Shown: piece by piece, positions 1 through 8,999 of the stretch
How positions within the stretch are numbered: position 1 is the first letter of the stretch
Layout: each line of letters begins with the position of its first letter
DNA from: an uncultured bacterium
GTDB taxonomy: Bacteria > Bacillota_I > Bacilli_A > RF39 > UBA660
Length of the DNA stretch: 64,000 nt
Assembly (NCBI GenBank): GCA_949292245.1
Contig: CASEYV010000003.1
Coordinates: 1-64,000 of the forward strand
Direction: 5' to 3'
The notes under the pieces: generated by a model
Database searches by the model: none
Seen by the model: only the letters and a program-made list of their open reading frames with translations
Told to the model about the DNA's origin: nothing
Made by a program: the position numbers and the translations under genes

Positions 1-1592
1 GCACCATACTTATCAATTACATCCATCGGATCAACACCATTACCTAGTGATTTACTCATTTTACGACCTAATTTATCACGAATTAAACCATGGATTAAAC
101 AATCTTTAAAAGGTCTTTTACCTGTAAAATGAAGACCTTGAAAAGTCATTCTGTTTACCCAAAATGGAATTATATCATATCCTGTAACTAATACATTGTT
201 GGGATAAAATTTTTGAAAATCTTCTGTACATTCTGGCCAACCTAATGTTGAAAATGGCCATAAAGCACTACTAAACCATGTGTCTAAAACATCAGGATCT
301 TGTACCCATTCATCACTTGGAGCACTATCTCCTACATAAACTTCATCACCTTTATACCATGCAGGAATTCTATGCCCCCACCAAAGTTGACGAGATATAC
401 ACCAGTCATATGTTATTTCCATCCAGTGATTCATTATCTTTTCAAATCTAGCTGGAACAAAATTAACTTTTGTATCTTTATTCTTTTGATTTTCTAGCAC
501 TGCATCTGCTAAAGGACGCATTTTAACAAACCATTGCTTTGATAAATATGGCTCTATCATAACTCCACTACGTTCACTATGACCTACATTATGAGTTATC
601 TCCTTAACAGCGATTAATAGATTTTCTTTTTCTAAGTCCTTAACTAATTCTTCACGACATGCAAAACGGTCAAGTCCTTCATATTTTAAAGCATTAGCAT
701 TCATTGTTCCATCAGGATTCATTACTACTACTCTTTCTAAATCATGTCTATTTCCTACTTCAAAGTCATTTGGATCATGAGCAGGGGTTATTTTAACAAC
801 TCCGGTACCAAATTCTGGATCTGCGTGTTCATCTGCTATTATAGGAATCATTTTATTTACTATTGGAAGGATTACCATTTTACCAATTAATTTATTATAA
901 CGATTATCATTAGGATTTACTGCAACTGCTGTATCACCAAATAATGTTTCTGGTCTAGTTGTTGCCACTTCTAAATAATCATTTGTGCCAGCTATAAAAT
1001 ATTTAATATGATAAAATGCTCCCTTTATTTCTTTATAATTTACTTCTTCATTAGATAATGCTGTCATTGCTAAAGGATCCCAGTTTATTATTCTTTCACC
1101 ACGATAAATTAATCCTTCAGCATAAAGAGTTTTAAATACATGATTTACGGCTTTATTTAAACCATCATCTAAAGTAAATCTTTCTTTAGAATAACATAAT
1201 GATAAGCCTAATCTTGCCCATTGATTATGTATATTTTGAGCATATTCTTCTTTCCAATCCCATGCGTATTTTAACCATTCTTCTCTTGATAAACTACGAG
1301 GATTTATTCCCATATCTTTTAGTTTTGCATCTACTTTTGCTTGTGTAGCTATCCCGGCATGATCCATCCCCGGAAGCCACATTGCATTGTAACCTTGCAT
1401 TCTTTTAAATCTTATAATTATATCTTGAAGTGTTGTATCCCACGCATGCCCTAAATGAAGTTTTCCCGTAACATTTGGTGGAGGAATAACTATAGCATAT
1501 GGTTCTAATCCTTCTCTTTCTTCAAAATATTTTAACCATTTTTCATATTTTCCTTCTTCTACTATTTCATGATTATACTTTTTTTCTAACAT
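1..1592 (-). CDS. valS: Valyl-tRNA synthetase, N-terminal part (cut by window edge)
   Basis: Class I aminoacyl-tRNA synthetase that charges tRNA-Val in the cytoplasm. Translating the minus strand from the ATG at 1590-1592 gives about 530 residues before the window edge. The HIGH-type signature HLGH lies near residue 46 after PPPNVTGK, and the KMSKS motif lies near the cut end ([11 protein letters not shown]). The editing-domain TTRPET sequence is also present. The C-terminal tRNA-binding and coiled-coil regions lie outside the window. A good ribosome site precedes the start, and a T-box leader sits immediately upstream, so expression should respond to uncharged tRNA-Val. Confidence 0.97.
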   Translation of the reverse strand, partial: MLEKKYNHEIVEEGKYEKWLKYFEEREGLEPYAIVIPPPNVTGKLHLGHAWDTTLQDIIIRFKRMQGYNAMWLPGMDHAGIATQAKVDAKLKDMGINPRSLSREEWLKYAWDWKEEYAQNIHNQWARLGLSLCYSKERFTLDDGLNKAVNHVFKTLYAEGLIYRGERIINWDPLAMTALSNEEVNYKEIKGAFYHIKYFIAGTNDYLEVATTRPETLFGDTAVAVNPNDNRYNKLIGKMVILPIVNKMIPIIADEHADPEFGTGVVKITPAHDPNDFEVGNRHDLERVVVMNPDGTMNANALKYEGLDRFACREELVKDLEKENLLIAVKEITHNVGHSERSGVMIEPYLSKQWFVKMRPLADAVLENQKNKDTKVNFVPARFEKIMNHWMEITYDWCISRQLWWGHRIPAWYKGDEVYVGDSAPSDEWVQDPDVLDTWFSSALWPFSTLGWPECTEDFQKFYPNNVLVTGYDIIPFWVNRMTFQGLHFTGKRPFKDCLIHGLIRDKLGRKMSKSLGNGVDPMDVIDKYG

Positions 1593-1611
1593 AAAAACTC
1601 CTTTCTTAAAA

Positions 1612-1795
1612 TAAAAAAAGGATGATACCAAGGAGTGCATTTTGCACGGTACCATCCTTACATTTACTTAATTGTTTTAACGCACTTCTGCAGTATTTTT
1701 CCATTTGCAACCTTCAAATAACCTTAATTTTAGTTCTCACCAACCACTAAATCTCTTTGAAATAAGTATTATTTTACTCCTCAAATATCAACAAA
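1612..1795 (-). promoter_or_regulatory. T-box riboswitch leader of valS
   Basis: The minus-strand leader carries the conserved T-box core AAGGATGGTACCGTGC at 1644-1659. It overlaps a terminator in which 1620-1629 pairs with 1648-1657, followed by a run of seven to eight T. Upstream is a stem I with the characteristic AGAGA and GGTTGGTGAGAAC elements at 1733-1760. A GTT triplet (complement of 1709-1711) sits in a GAAGGTTGC context expected for the specifier loop and would match valine. The exact specifier register is inferred. Uncharged tRNA-Val should stabilise the antiterminator and allow valS transcription. Confidence 0.85.
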
Positions 1796-1820
1796 ACACA
1801 AAACTATTTTATCAAATTAT

Positions 1821-2735
1821 TTAATTGGGTGCAATAGTTTGATATAAATTTTTATCTAGCATTATTTTTATTCCTTCATCACTATTTGTAAAATCTATTT
1901 CTGTATATTCCGGTAGTGTCATTGTTTCATAATTTGTTATATCATTTTTTTTGTATATAAATAATATATTACCATTACTAACTATGAATAAATAATCTCC
2001 TACTGTTGCTACATTTTTTTTTGTTAAATTAGGCAATATTTCAGTGTTATTATAAGTTAATATTTGGTAACCATTATTATATACTATGTAATAATAATTA
2101 TTAAAATCCACTATTTCATTTACACTAGTTATTACACTTTTATTATTTATTATATCTAATATTTCCCAGTTGTTATTCTTTCTAACTATTAATTTATCAC
2201 TATTTAATATATTGTTTTCTATATGATTTGGTATTGCTACATAATCAAAACTATCTACTACAGCACTTTTAACTCCTTCTTCAGTTATCTCTATTATTTG
2301 CCACAAATTTGCTATTTTTCCAAAATATAGATTATTATTATTACTTATATTATATGTCTTTATTGCATCAAACTCCATAGTCTTCTTTTGGCTAACTATA
2401 TTATAAAATTCTATTTTGTCTCCTTCAGTAAAGATTGCTAAAATGGAATTTTGTACTGTTTTTAATTCTTCAGTGCCATATTTATAATAATTTGTATGAT
2501 AATTTGTATCATCTATTATAGTTTCTGTCTTTTTACAATCTATACAAGAATATGTTCCTAATAATTCATTAGCATTGTAAAAATATACTTTGTTATTATA
2601 AAACGTTTCTTTATTGGGATTTTCATCTACTGCGTTTGGTATATCTTCTTTACGATTTAATAAACCTATTATACTTAAGGGTATAAATATTACCAATAAA
2701 ACTATAATAATTTTTGATGTTAATTTATCATACAT
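1821..2735 (-). CDS. Single-pass membrane-anchored protein with WG-like repeats
   Basis: Function not recognised. 304 residues. One hydrophobic segment at about residues 9-26 follows a short positive N terminus, so the rest should be outside the membrane. The ectodomain repeats short hydrophobic strands with motifs such as NLWQIIEI and NNWEILDI, like degenerate WG/propeller repeats. Its opening (VYFYN, then LLGTYSC) closely resembles the start of both halves of the 699-residue protein encoded just upstream. This is therefore a single-module paralog, probably co-transcribed with that gene (11-bp gap with a GAGGG ribosome site). A Cys pair (SCIDC) may form a disulfide or bind metal. Confidence 0.7.
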   Translation of the reverse strand: MYDKLTSKIIIVLLVIFIPLSIIGLLNRKEDIPNAVDENPNKETFYNNKVYFYNANELLGTYSCIDCKKTETIIDDTNYHTNYYKYGTEELKTVQNSILAIFTEGDKIEFYNIVSQKKTMEFDAIKTYNISNNNNLYFGKIANLWQIIEITEEGVKSAVVDSFDYVAIPNHIENNILNSDKLIVRKNNNWEILDIINNKSVITSVNEIVDFNNYYYIVYNNGYQILTYNNTEILPNLTKKNVATVGDYLFIVSNGNILFIYKKNDITNYETMTLPEYTEIDFTNSDEGIKIMLDKNLYQTIAPN

Positions 2736-2746
2736 AAATAATCCCT

Positions 2747-4846
2747 CTATTCTATATATATTTCTACTACTTCTTTTTCATTATCCTTCGTATATGTTAA
2801 TGTTAAAACATTACCACTCTTTAATCCATAACTTATTTCGTTAGCATAATCTTTGCCATCAATGTAAATATCTAAATTCTTTGCTATATCCTTATCACCA
2901 TGAGCAAAAGTATATACTCCTACTTTATTGTCATTATCAACAGTTATATAATATGTGTCTTCTAATATTATATATTTACTACTCTTTATAACTGGGCCAC
3001 TTAAATCATATATTGTATATTCTTCTAAACCTTTAACTAAAATGTAATTTTCTTTGTAATCAACTATTTCATTTTTAGTTTCAAATTTTTCTGTTATTTC
3101 TGTACCATTTGGTTTATATAGATGATATGTTCCATCACTTCTTTTAAATAAATAGTTTTCTCCAAGTTTTTTTACTGATACATTTGTATCTCCATTATCA
3201 TCTTTAAAGGCTATTAATCCAACAACATTACTTGATTCAATATTAATAAGGCCATAAGAATCACTTGAATTCTTAGCAATAACTAGTGTTCCTGCAGTTT
3301 CTACAAAAGTTATTTTATTTTCATCACTATAAATACTTGCATCTACTTCTTTATAAGTAACAATTTTTTTACTTGTTTTTAAATCATATAATATTATGTT
3401 ATTATTAGCATTTGGCCTAGATGTATCACTTATAAATACATAACGTTCATTATATATTGGTAAATATGATGTTTTAACATCATCACTTGTATTTAATACT
3501 TTTGTTTCTTTTGCTATAAAACAATTTTGTAATTCAGTTGATGAACTTGTAACATCATTTGCATAACTACAATTATAACTTCCTAATAGTTTTGTTTTTT
3601 CTTCATCGCTATAGAAATATAATTTGCCTTGATAATAACTTACATATGATAATTTCTTATTAAATGTACTTTCTGCTAGCTTTAAATCCGTGTACGCACC
3701 ATTGTGTTCTATTCTTAAATTTCCATTACTTAAATATGCATTAAATGCCTCTTCTTTTCCTGTTTGCACAAGTTCATCATTAAATATTAATTTTGTATTA
3801 TAATTACTACTTTCTATTCTTACTCCATCTAAATTTAATGGATATAATTCGCTATCAAAAGCATATAGTTTTTTACTATCTACTGCAATTACATAATTAT
3901 CTACAAATCTTATATAATCATACTTGTCTTCTTTTTGACGTATTCCACTATAATCATATATATATACATCATTATCTATTTCTACACTTATATAGTTGTT
4001 ATCAAAGTTTTTAATTTTTCCAGGTATATTACTAGTTAAACTTTTACCATTTAAATCTAATAATATGTAATTATTATTATTTGCTCCAACTATTTTATTG
4101 CTGTTTAAAATATAACCTAAATAATCATATTTAAAACCTACTATTTCTTCTAAATCATTACTTAAATCTATAACTCCATATTGATCTTTAGTATTTTTTA
4201 CTATGGCTTTCTTACCATCTATTTCTTTTACTAAACTATATTCCCCAACTACTTTGCTTTCTTCTAAATTGTATAAAACAATATTGCCATCTTCTTTGGT
4301 GGTTGCATCATATATAAATACATATTTATTAGCAAATACATCACTACGAAAATCAATTGGTACACCATTTTCATATACTTGTTTATCTATATCAAAATCA
4401 TCTTCATTGCTGTAATATGCTACATAACATAAATCTTCATCTTTATTGCTACATTCATATGTTCCTAATTCTTTTTTGTCTTCATCAATTATTACTAAAA
4501 AACCATCTTCATATCTATAATTGTCTTTTTCTACTATTACAACAGGATTTTCAGGTCTCTTATCATTAGGATCTTTTTCTTTTAATACAAAGAAATATAT
4601 TAATAAACCTGCTCCTATTAATACTACTAGTATTATACTTATAATTATTATTACTTTTGTTTTTTTAGGTAATAAAGTCCATTTATTTGGCTTTTTTACC
4701 TTTTTCTTTTTTCCTTTATCTTCTTCAATGTCCTTTAAATCATATTGTGTTTTGGTTATTTCTTCATTTTCTTCAATTTCTACAATTTCATTTGGATTAT
4801 CATTTTCTTCTTTTGCTACTTCATCTAATATATCTTTGTCTAACAT
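2747..4846 (-). CDS. Large membrane-anchored surface protein, two tandem WG-like modules
   Basis: Function not recognised. 699 residues. An acidic cytoplasmic tail (about 1-45) is followed by a lysine-rich stretch, one transmembrane helix (about 64-90) and a long ectodomain. The ectodomain has two related halves of about 290 residues. Both open with a strand then LGTYEC or LGSYNC, continue with NIVLYNL or NIILYDL, and contain KNTKDQYGVIDL or KNSSDSYGLINI, which look like WG repeats. A beta-propeller-like fold is likely. It has its own promoter and an AGGAGGT-type... ribosome site close before the ATG, and the 304-residue paralog follows downstream. A sensor or binding role is only a guess. 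Confidence 0.75.
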   Translation of the reverse strand: MLDKDILDEVAKEENDNPNEIVEIEENEEITKTQYDLKDIEEDKGKKKKVKKPNKWTLLPKKTKVIIIISIILVVLIGAGLLIYFFVLKEKDPNDKRPENPVVIVEKDNYRYEDGFLVIIDEDKKELGTYECSNKDEDLCYVAYYSNEDDFDIDKQVYENGVPIDFRSDVFANKYVFIYDATTKEDGNIVLYNLEESKVVGEYSLVKEIDGKKAIVKNTKDQYGVIDLSNDLEEIVGFKYDYLGYILNSNKIVGANNNNYILLDLNGKSLTSNIPGKIKNFDNNYISVEIDNDVYIYDYSGIRQKEDKYDYIRFVDNYVIAVDSKKLYAFDSELYPLNLDGVRIESSNYNTKLIFNDELVQTGKEEAFNAYLSNGNLRIEHNGAYTDLKLAESTFNKKLSYVSYYQGKLYFYSDEEKTKLLGSYNCSYANDVTSSSTELQNCFIAKETKVLNTSDDVKTSYLPIYNERYVFISDTSRPNANNNIILYDLKTSKKIVTYKEVDASIYSDENKITFVETAGTLVIAKNSSDSYGLINIESSNVVGLIAFKDDNGDTNVSVKKLGENYLFKRSDGTYHLYKPNGTEITEKFETKNEIVDYKENYILVKGLEEYTIYDLSGPVIKSSKYIILEDTYYITVDNDNKVGVYTFAHGDKDIAKNLDIYIDGKDYANEISYGLKSGNVLTLTYTKDNEKEVVEIYIE

Positions 4847-4872
4847 ATTTTACCTCCATATATTATAGTAAA

Positions 4873-4901
4873 ATTATAGCATATATTATTTTAATATTCA
4901 A
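4873..4901 (-). promoter_or_regulatory. Sigma-A-type promoter of the 699-residue gene
   Basis: Reading the minus strand, TTGAAT (4896-4901) and TATAAT (4873-4878) are separated by 17 bp. The predicted start lies about 20 bp before the GGAGGT ribosome site of the gene starting at 4846. Confidence 0.7.
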
Positions 4902-4906
4902 TTTAA

Positions 4907-4934
4907 AAAATTAGAATTTTGATATTCTAATTTT
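4907..4934 (-). terminator. Rho-independent terminator after the 404-residue gene
   Basis: An 11-bp inverted repeat (4907-4917 with 4924-4934, loop of 6) overlaps the TAG stop of the upstream gene. On the minus strand it is followed by a run of T. Confidence 0.7.
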
Positions 4935-6132
4935 CAATTATTTGATATGGATTTTCTGATGTGCCATCTCCAGTTACTCTTGCTGTTTTTATAATGTTTA
5001 TTACTGGTCTTATTCCTCTTAGTAATGTACCTGCTGTACTGCTTTCAATTTTTCCTTTGGTATTTATTATAAATGGATAATATGTATTACCATCTAATTT
5101 GGCACTACTCATTGTATAATAATCAGTCTTTATATCCGCATTGTATAAATAATAATTAGTGTTTTCTTCAGTTGATGCACCTGCAAGCATTACTTCATCT
5201 ATTGTTAATAATCCAATCTTGGAATTTACTTTCGTTCCTAAGCATACATTGGTTGGTATCTTGTTTGTCATGATTCTATTATAAGCACTAAATGTCTTAT
5301 TGTCCGTTTCTAAAACTGTGTCATTACAAAATTTATATGATGCTATATAATTATTGTAATTTGTTAATTCTGTATCATACCATCTATTTAATACTTCTAA
5401 TACATTGGAACTTTCAAAATTATATGTTTCTTCGTAATAACTTCCTATTTCTTCAATTATATCATTTAAAACAAGTTTTATTGAACCATCTCCGTTAATT
5501 CTTACTATTTTCCAATTGTAACTAGCAAATGATACATTATTGTTCGTTACATCTCCCCGAAAGTAATAAGAGGTTCCTAAATCATCTTGCATTTCTAATA
5601 ATCCTTCATCTAATGTGGCATTTTCACCTATTTCACTTAGTGTTGTTTCACTTACAGCATTATTCGTAAGTATTACATCTGCAAAAGTATTCTCTTCATT
5701 TGTTCTTACTCCAACATGAATTTTTCCACTATATTCTTCACTTTGATTGGTAGTAAATTTTAAAGTATATTTTACTGTTTCATTTGCTGCTATTACTCTT
5801 TGATTAATAATTATATCTGATTTTAATTTGTCTGTTTTATCAAAAGAATCAGAAGTTAATTCATATTCTACATCTGTTGCTAATACATCTGTAAATTGTA
5901 TATAATAGTATTTTTCTTCATTGCTATTGTTTACAATAGAAAACGTAGTTGTTGCATCTTTATTATAACTAAACGAAGAGCCATCAAAATAATTTATCGT
6001 AAGATCTCCATCAACATATAAATCTGATGTATCAATAACGTTTTTATAAAATAAATATCCTACTCCTATTGCTATACAACTTATTAATAATAAAAATATG
6101 AAAACTAGTACTGACTTAAAACGCATTCTCAT
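4927..6132 (-). CDS. Membrane-anchored extracellular protein ending in a G-GT-NPY motif
   Basis: Function not recognised. One transmembrane segment (about residues 6-28) precedes an extracellular region whose first third is rich in beta-strand sequence. The last residues, RGIRPVIN then GDGTSENPYQI, match a C-terminal signature seen in secreted proteins of low-GC Bacillota. The neighbouring 6212-6739 protein ends the same way (GSGTSSDPIHI), so the two are related in their C-terminal domains. The ATG at 6132 is preferred over one three codons upstream because AAAGGATG is well spaced from it. Transcription should start from the promoter at 6162-6190 and end at 4907-4934, making it a single-gene unit. 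Confidence 0.7.
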   Translation of the reverse strand: MRMRFKSVLVFIFLLLISCIAIGVGYLFYKNVIDTSDLYVDGDLTINYFDGSSFSYNKDATTTFSIVNNSNEEKYYYIQFTDVLATDVEYELTSDSFDKTDKLKSDIIINQRVIAANETVKYTLKFTTNQSEEYSGKIHVGVRTNEENTFADVILTNNAVSETTLSEIGENATLDEGLLEMQDDLGTSYYFRGDVTNNNVSFASYNWKIVRINGDGSIKLVLNDIIEEIGSYYEETYNFESSNVLEVLNRWYDTELTNYNNYIASYKFCNDTVLETDNKTFSAYNRIMTNKIPTNVCLGTKVNSKIGLLTIDEVMLAGASTEENTNYYLYNADIKTDYYTMSSAKLDGNTYYPFIINTKGKIESSTAGTLLRGIRPVINIIKTARVTGDGTSENPYQIIEN

Positions 6133-6161
6133 AATAATCATCCTTTAATTTTCTTAAATTA

Positions 6162-6190
6162 ATTATACTTGAGGATATTTTTAAAGTCAA
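6162..6190 (-). promoter_or_regulatory. Promoter of the 404-residue gene
   Basis: Minus strand TTGACT (6185-6190), 17 bp, TATAAT (6162-6167), about 30 bp before the start codon. Confidence 0.75.
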
Positions 6191-6211
6191 TAAATTTACA
6201 TAATATTCATT

Positions 6212-6739
6212 TTAATTAATGTGAATTGGATCACTACTAGTCCCAGATCCGGAGACATAAGTTGTAGAATCTCTTAAATAGAAAGCTAGACGTGTTTCAA
6301 TTGGGGTTTGTGAATTAATTCTAGCATCAAAACTACCATTTTCATTCACAATAAATATATACATATACTCCATATCAGAATCACCAGATATAGACCACTC
6401 TTGAAAATTAACATACATCCAATTTGAATTAACTGACAAATTATAATTACTTAAATATGTAGTCCAATATGTATTACTTGCTGCATAAGCATAATCACTT
6501 ACATACATAAGACCTATCTTTAAGTCTTTATTAAATGCATAATTACTGATTGGCCATGTATTAGTTGTTGATTTTTTATAAGTTCCATCATCTTGTTCTA
6601 ACATTAAAGTTAAAAACCCATTTGTATTTACATTTGATTTGGGTTCTTTATACTCTTGATTATCTTTTTTAAAAACAAAAACGCATATTATTACTCCAAT
6701 TACTAATATTATAAATGGTATTACTTTTTTTAACTTCAT
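6212..6739 (-). CDS. Small membrane-anchored protein under XRE operator control
   Basis: Function not recognised. 175 residues from the preferred ATG (at 6737-6739, GGAAG about 9 bp upstream). A GTG seven codons earlier is also open but lies inside an operator dyad. A single transmembrane segment (about residues 5-23) leads into an extracellular domain with aromatic-rich strands (VSDYAYAAS, WTTYLSNYN, WMYVNF). It ends in YLRDSTTYVSGSGTSSDP, the same type of ending as the 404-residue neighbour. Its promoter at 6781-6809 contains one operator between -35 and -10 and a second just downstream, so it is probably repressed by the divergent XRE protein. Its role when derepressed is unknown. Confidence 0.7.
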   Translation of the reverse strand: MKLKKVIPFIILVIGVIICVFVFKKDNQEYKEPKSNVNTNGFLTLMLEQDDGTYKKSTTNTWPISNYAFNKDLKIGLMYVSDYAYAASNTYWTTYLSNYNLSVNSNWMYVNFQEWSISGDSDMEYMYIFIVNENGSFDARINSQTPIETRLAFYLRDSTTYVSGSGTSSDPIHIN

Positions 6740-6756
6740 ATAACTACACTTCCATA

Positions 6757-6834
6757 ACACGGTATCCTTACCATGTTTTTATTTTAACACGGTGTGTATG
6801 TCGTGTCAATATAAAATACGGTATATTCACCGTG
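6757..6834. promoter_or_regulatory. Three phased operator dyads in a divergent promoter region
   Basis: Three related inverted repeats share the core ACGGT: 6757-6776 (GGTA-tcct-TACC core), 6787-6806 and 6817-6834 (ACGGT-atattc-ACCGT, perfect). Their left arms are 30 and 29 bp apart. The minus-strand promoter TTGACA (6804-6809), 17 bp, TAAAAT (6781-6786) reads toward the 6212-6739 gene and has the second dyad between its boxes. A weaker plus-strand promoter for the XRE gene, TTCACC (6826-6831) then TATTAT (6848-6853), overlaps the third dyad. This layout fits a repressor that controls both itself and its neighbour. Confidence 0.75.
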
Positions 6835-6878
6835 GTTAGCGTGCCGTTATTATGAAATAATTAAATTGAGGTATAGTT

Positions 6879-7082
6879 ATGTTTAAAAAATATCGTATTG
6901 AACTAAAATTAACACAAGAAGCATTGGCTGATAAAAGTAATTTAAATACTAGAACTATTCAAAGGATTGAAAATGGTGAGGAAGTGCCAAGTGTTGAAAC
7001 ACTAGCTAAATTAGTTATTGCTTTAAATATTAAAGATAAAGATTTAGTAAATTATATTAAAGAATTTAATTATAAAAAATAA
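6879..7082 (+). CDS. Small XRE-family HTH transcriptional regulator
   Basis: 67 residues consisting almost only of a Cro/C1-type helix-turn-helix. LTQEALADKSNLNTRTIQRIENG supplies the two helices of the DNA-binding motif (split here for reading: LTQEALADKS, then NLNTRTIQRIENG), followed by VPSVETLAKLVIAL. There is no effector domain, so it probably binds as a dimer to the three dyads immediately upstream. A GAGGT ribosome site lies 7 bp before the ATG. It is divergent from the membrane protein at 6212-6739, and a hairpin terminator overlaps its stop codon. Similar lone regulators occur in phages and TA loci, but no phage genes are nearby. Confidence 0.85.
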   Translation: MFKKYRIELKLTQEALADKSNLNTRTIQRIENGEEVPSVETLAKLVIALNIKDKDLVNYIKEFNYKK

Positions 7083-7105
7083 AGTGTCGTTATTGACACT
7101 TTTTT
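7082..7105. terminator. Bidirectional terminator between the XRE and DUF2207 genes
   Basis: Stem AAGTGTC (7082-7088) and GACACTT (7095-7101), loop of 6. T runs on the plus strand, and an A/T-rich tail serves the minus strand. It separates two convergent genes. Confidence 0.75.
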
Positions 7106-8960
7106 AAAAACCACGACCTCCACCGCCGCCGCCGCCGAAGCCACCGCCGCCGGAGAATCCACCACCAAAGCCATTAGATCCAGATGAACTACTAGCTGTT
7201 ATTCTATTTATAGTTACTTGTGATGAATTTATAGCTGAATGCATTGATGATGAAATGATGGATGCCATATGGATATTGTATAAGTTGTTATACATATAAA
7301 AATCCATACTATCAACATTTTCAAATTCTTTAATTTTTACATTCATTGCTTTTTCAACTTTATCAGCTAAACCAAATACAGTTGCATATACTAAATATCT
7401 TTCCCATAATATTATTTCTGGTAGTTCTTTAACACTAAAATTACCAAAATCATTTAAAAAGTTTTTGAATGCTTTCCATTTAGAATAATGCTCTACTCCT
7501 TTTTTAGTTTTCTTTGTGCATGTTAAACTATATACTAAAAATAATATTGCAAATATTACACCAAAAAATGCTATTGGTAATTCTATATTATTACTTGATA
7601 TGTAATATTGTAAAATAATAGAATAAAATAGTAATAAAAATGGTAGCCATATATAGTTTTTTCTATTTTCAAAAAACTCTTGATTTTGACCATCTTTTAT
7701 AACTTTGTTTTTCCAATTTGTGTAACTACTCATAAATCTTTGACATGTTACTGTACTACTTGCATAACTTTTTAATTTTTCAGTTGTAAATGTTGTGCCA
7801 TCACCAACAGTTGTAAATAAAAAATCTACTAAACTGTTTTCTGTTTCATTTAAATTGTCTCTATTTAATAATGTAAATGTATAACTATCTTTCTTATCTG
7901 CTATTGCTTCTGCTTTAATGTTTTTCTTGTATATTAAATTCATAATTGATGCACTTAAAGCATTTTCTGTTATTTTATGATTCATTAAATAATCCACTAC
8001 TTCTACATTATAATCATCTATAAATTCTCGATTGTATTTTAAAGTAAACTGCGATTTTCTTTCTTTATCATATTTAATATAAACATATATAAAACCAGAT
8101 ACTAAAAATATGTAAAAAATTATTGTGCCCCCTAAAGCAATGTTCCATTTTCTTTTAACTTCTTTTCTTAAAACTTCATTTTCTTCATATAGTTTTTGTT
8201 CATATTCAAATATATCATCTAATGTTTGACTACTGTATTTTTGTATCTCACTACTATTAACTAAACTTTTATCAAAAGTAATTCTTACATCTAATGCTTC
8301 ATATTTAGGATTTTCAGCAATTTTAGCTAAAACTTTCGTTGTTTCTTCATTTACTGCACTTGATTCACCCGTAAAATAACCATGAACCCAATGATAAAAA
8401 TATTGGCTGTCATCTTTTCCAGGTAAACTTACTAAAATTTGAACATCTTTTAAAGTATCTTCAAATTCATTACCAATAAAATTCCAATATATTTCAGCAA
8501 AGTCATTATGCATAATTACTACATCTTTTAAAGTATAGGTTATTAAAAATGCTGTTTTTGAGTTATTTGTTTCATAATACATTCTTAATCTATATCCACC
8601 ACTTATTGTGCTCGTAATATATTTTCCTTTATCACCATTGTTGGCATAACTTACATTTTGAAATTCTGTAAATTCTTCATTAAATGTATCAAACGTTATA
8701 CTATTAGTGGATTTAGCATATACTTTTATGTCTGTTAAATTACTTGCATTTAAGTTGCTGTCTGCATAACTGTTAAAATATTTAATGTCTCTTTCATATC
8801 CATTAAAAGTACCATCTAAAAGAATTAGTTCCGATACTTTCATATCACCATTTTCTTGTACTTCAGCATTTATATAAAATTGTTCTATATCATAATCTAC
8901 TGCAGCAGAAAATAAGGGAAATATTAAAAACATTATTAATATAAATATTATTTTTTTCAT
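7104..8960 (-). CDS. DUF2207 domain membrane protein with glycine-rich tail
   Basis: 618 residues with an N-terminal signal peptide (about 1-18) and an extracellular beta-rich DUF2207 region (about 20-250). A transmembrane helix lies at about 275-297, a cytoplasmic part follows, and two further hydrophobic segments lie near residues 440-480. The protein ends in a striking Gly/Ser-rich low-complexity tail (GGGFGGGG type). DUF2207 proteins are commonly encoded beside LemA, and lemA lies immediately upstream here, supporting the assignment. The precise function of the pair is not established; envelope quality control or stress roles have been suggested for LemA-type proteins. A terminator at 8981-8999 lies between the two genes, so they may be separately transcribed. 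Confidence 0.85.
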   Translation of the reverse strand: MKKIIFILIMFLIFPLFSAAVDYDIEQFYINAEVQENGDMKVSELILLDGTFNGYERDIKYFNSYADSNLNASNLTDIKVYAKSTNSITFDTFNEEFTEFQNVSYANNGDKGKYITSTISGGYRLRMYYETNNSKTAFLITYTLKDVVIMHNDFAEIYWNFIGNEFEDTLKDVQILVSLPGKDDSQYFYHWVHGYFTGESSAVNEETTKVLAKIAENPKYEALDVRITFDKSLVNSSEIQKYSSQTLDDIFEYEQKLYEENEVLRKEVKRKWNIALGGTIIFYIFLVSGFIYVYIKYDKERKSQFTLKYNREFIDDYNVEVVDYLMNHKITENALSASIMNLIYKKNIKAEAIADKKDSYTFTLLNRDNLNETENSLVDFLFTTVGDGTTFTTEKLKSYASSTVTCQRFMSSYTNWKNKVIKDGQNQEFFENRKNYIWLPFLLLFYSIILQYYISSNNIELPIAFFGVIFAILFLVYSLTCTKKTKKGVEHYSKWKAFKNFLNDFGNFSVKELPEIILWERYLVYATVFGLADKVEKAMNVKIKEFENVDSMDFYMYNNLYNIHMASIISSSMHSAINSSQVTINRITASSSSGSNGFGGGFSGGGGFGGGGGGGRGF

Positions 8961-8976
8961 AATTCACCTACTTTTA

Positions 8977-8999
8977 AAAAAAGGCGTTTAGCACGCCTT
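8977..8999 (-). terminator. Terminator of lemA
   Basis: Minus strand AAGGCGT, loop of five, ACGCCTT (8981-8987 with 8993-8999), then seven T. It begins at the lemA stop codon. Confidence 0.85.

Noticed and set aside
6737-7105. Prophage or integrated element suggested by the Cro-like regulator
   Set aside because: No integrase, phage structural genes or attachment repeats flank it, and composition matches the neighbours.
7104-7190. GC-rich trinucleotide repeat in the DUF2207 gene as a separate DNA repeat
   Set aside because: It encodes the glycine-rich tail in frame, typical of this family.
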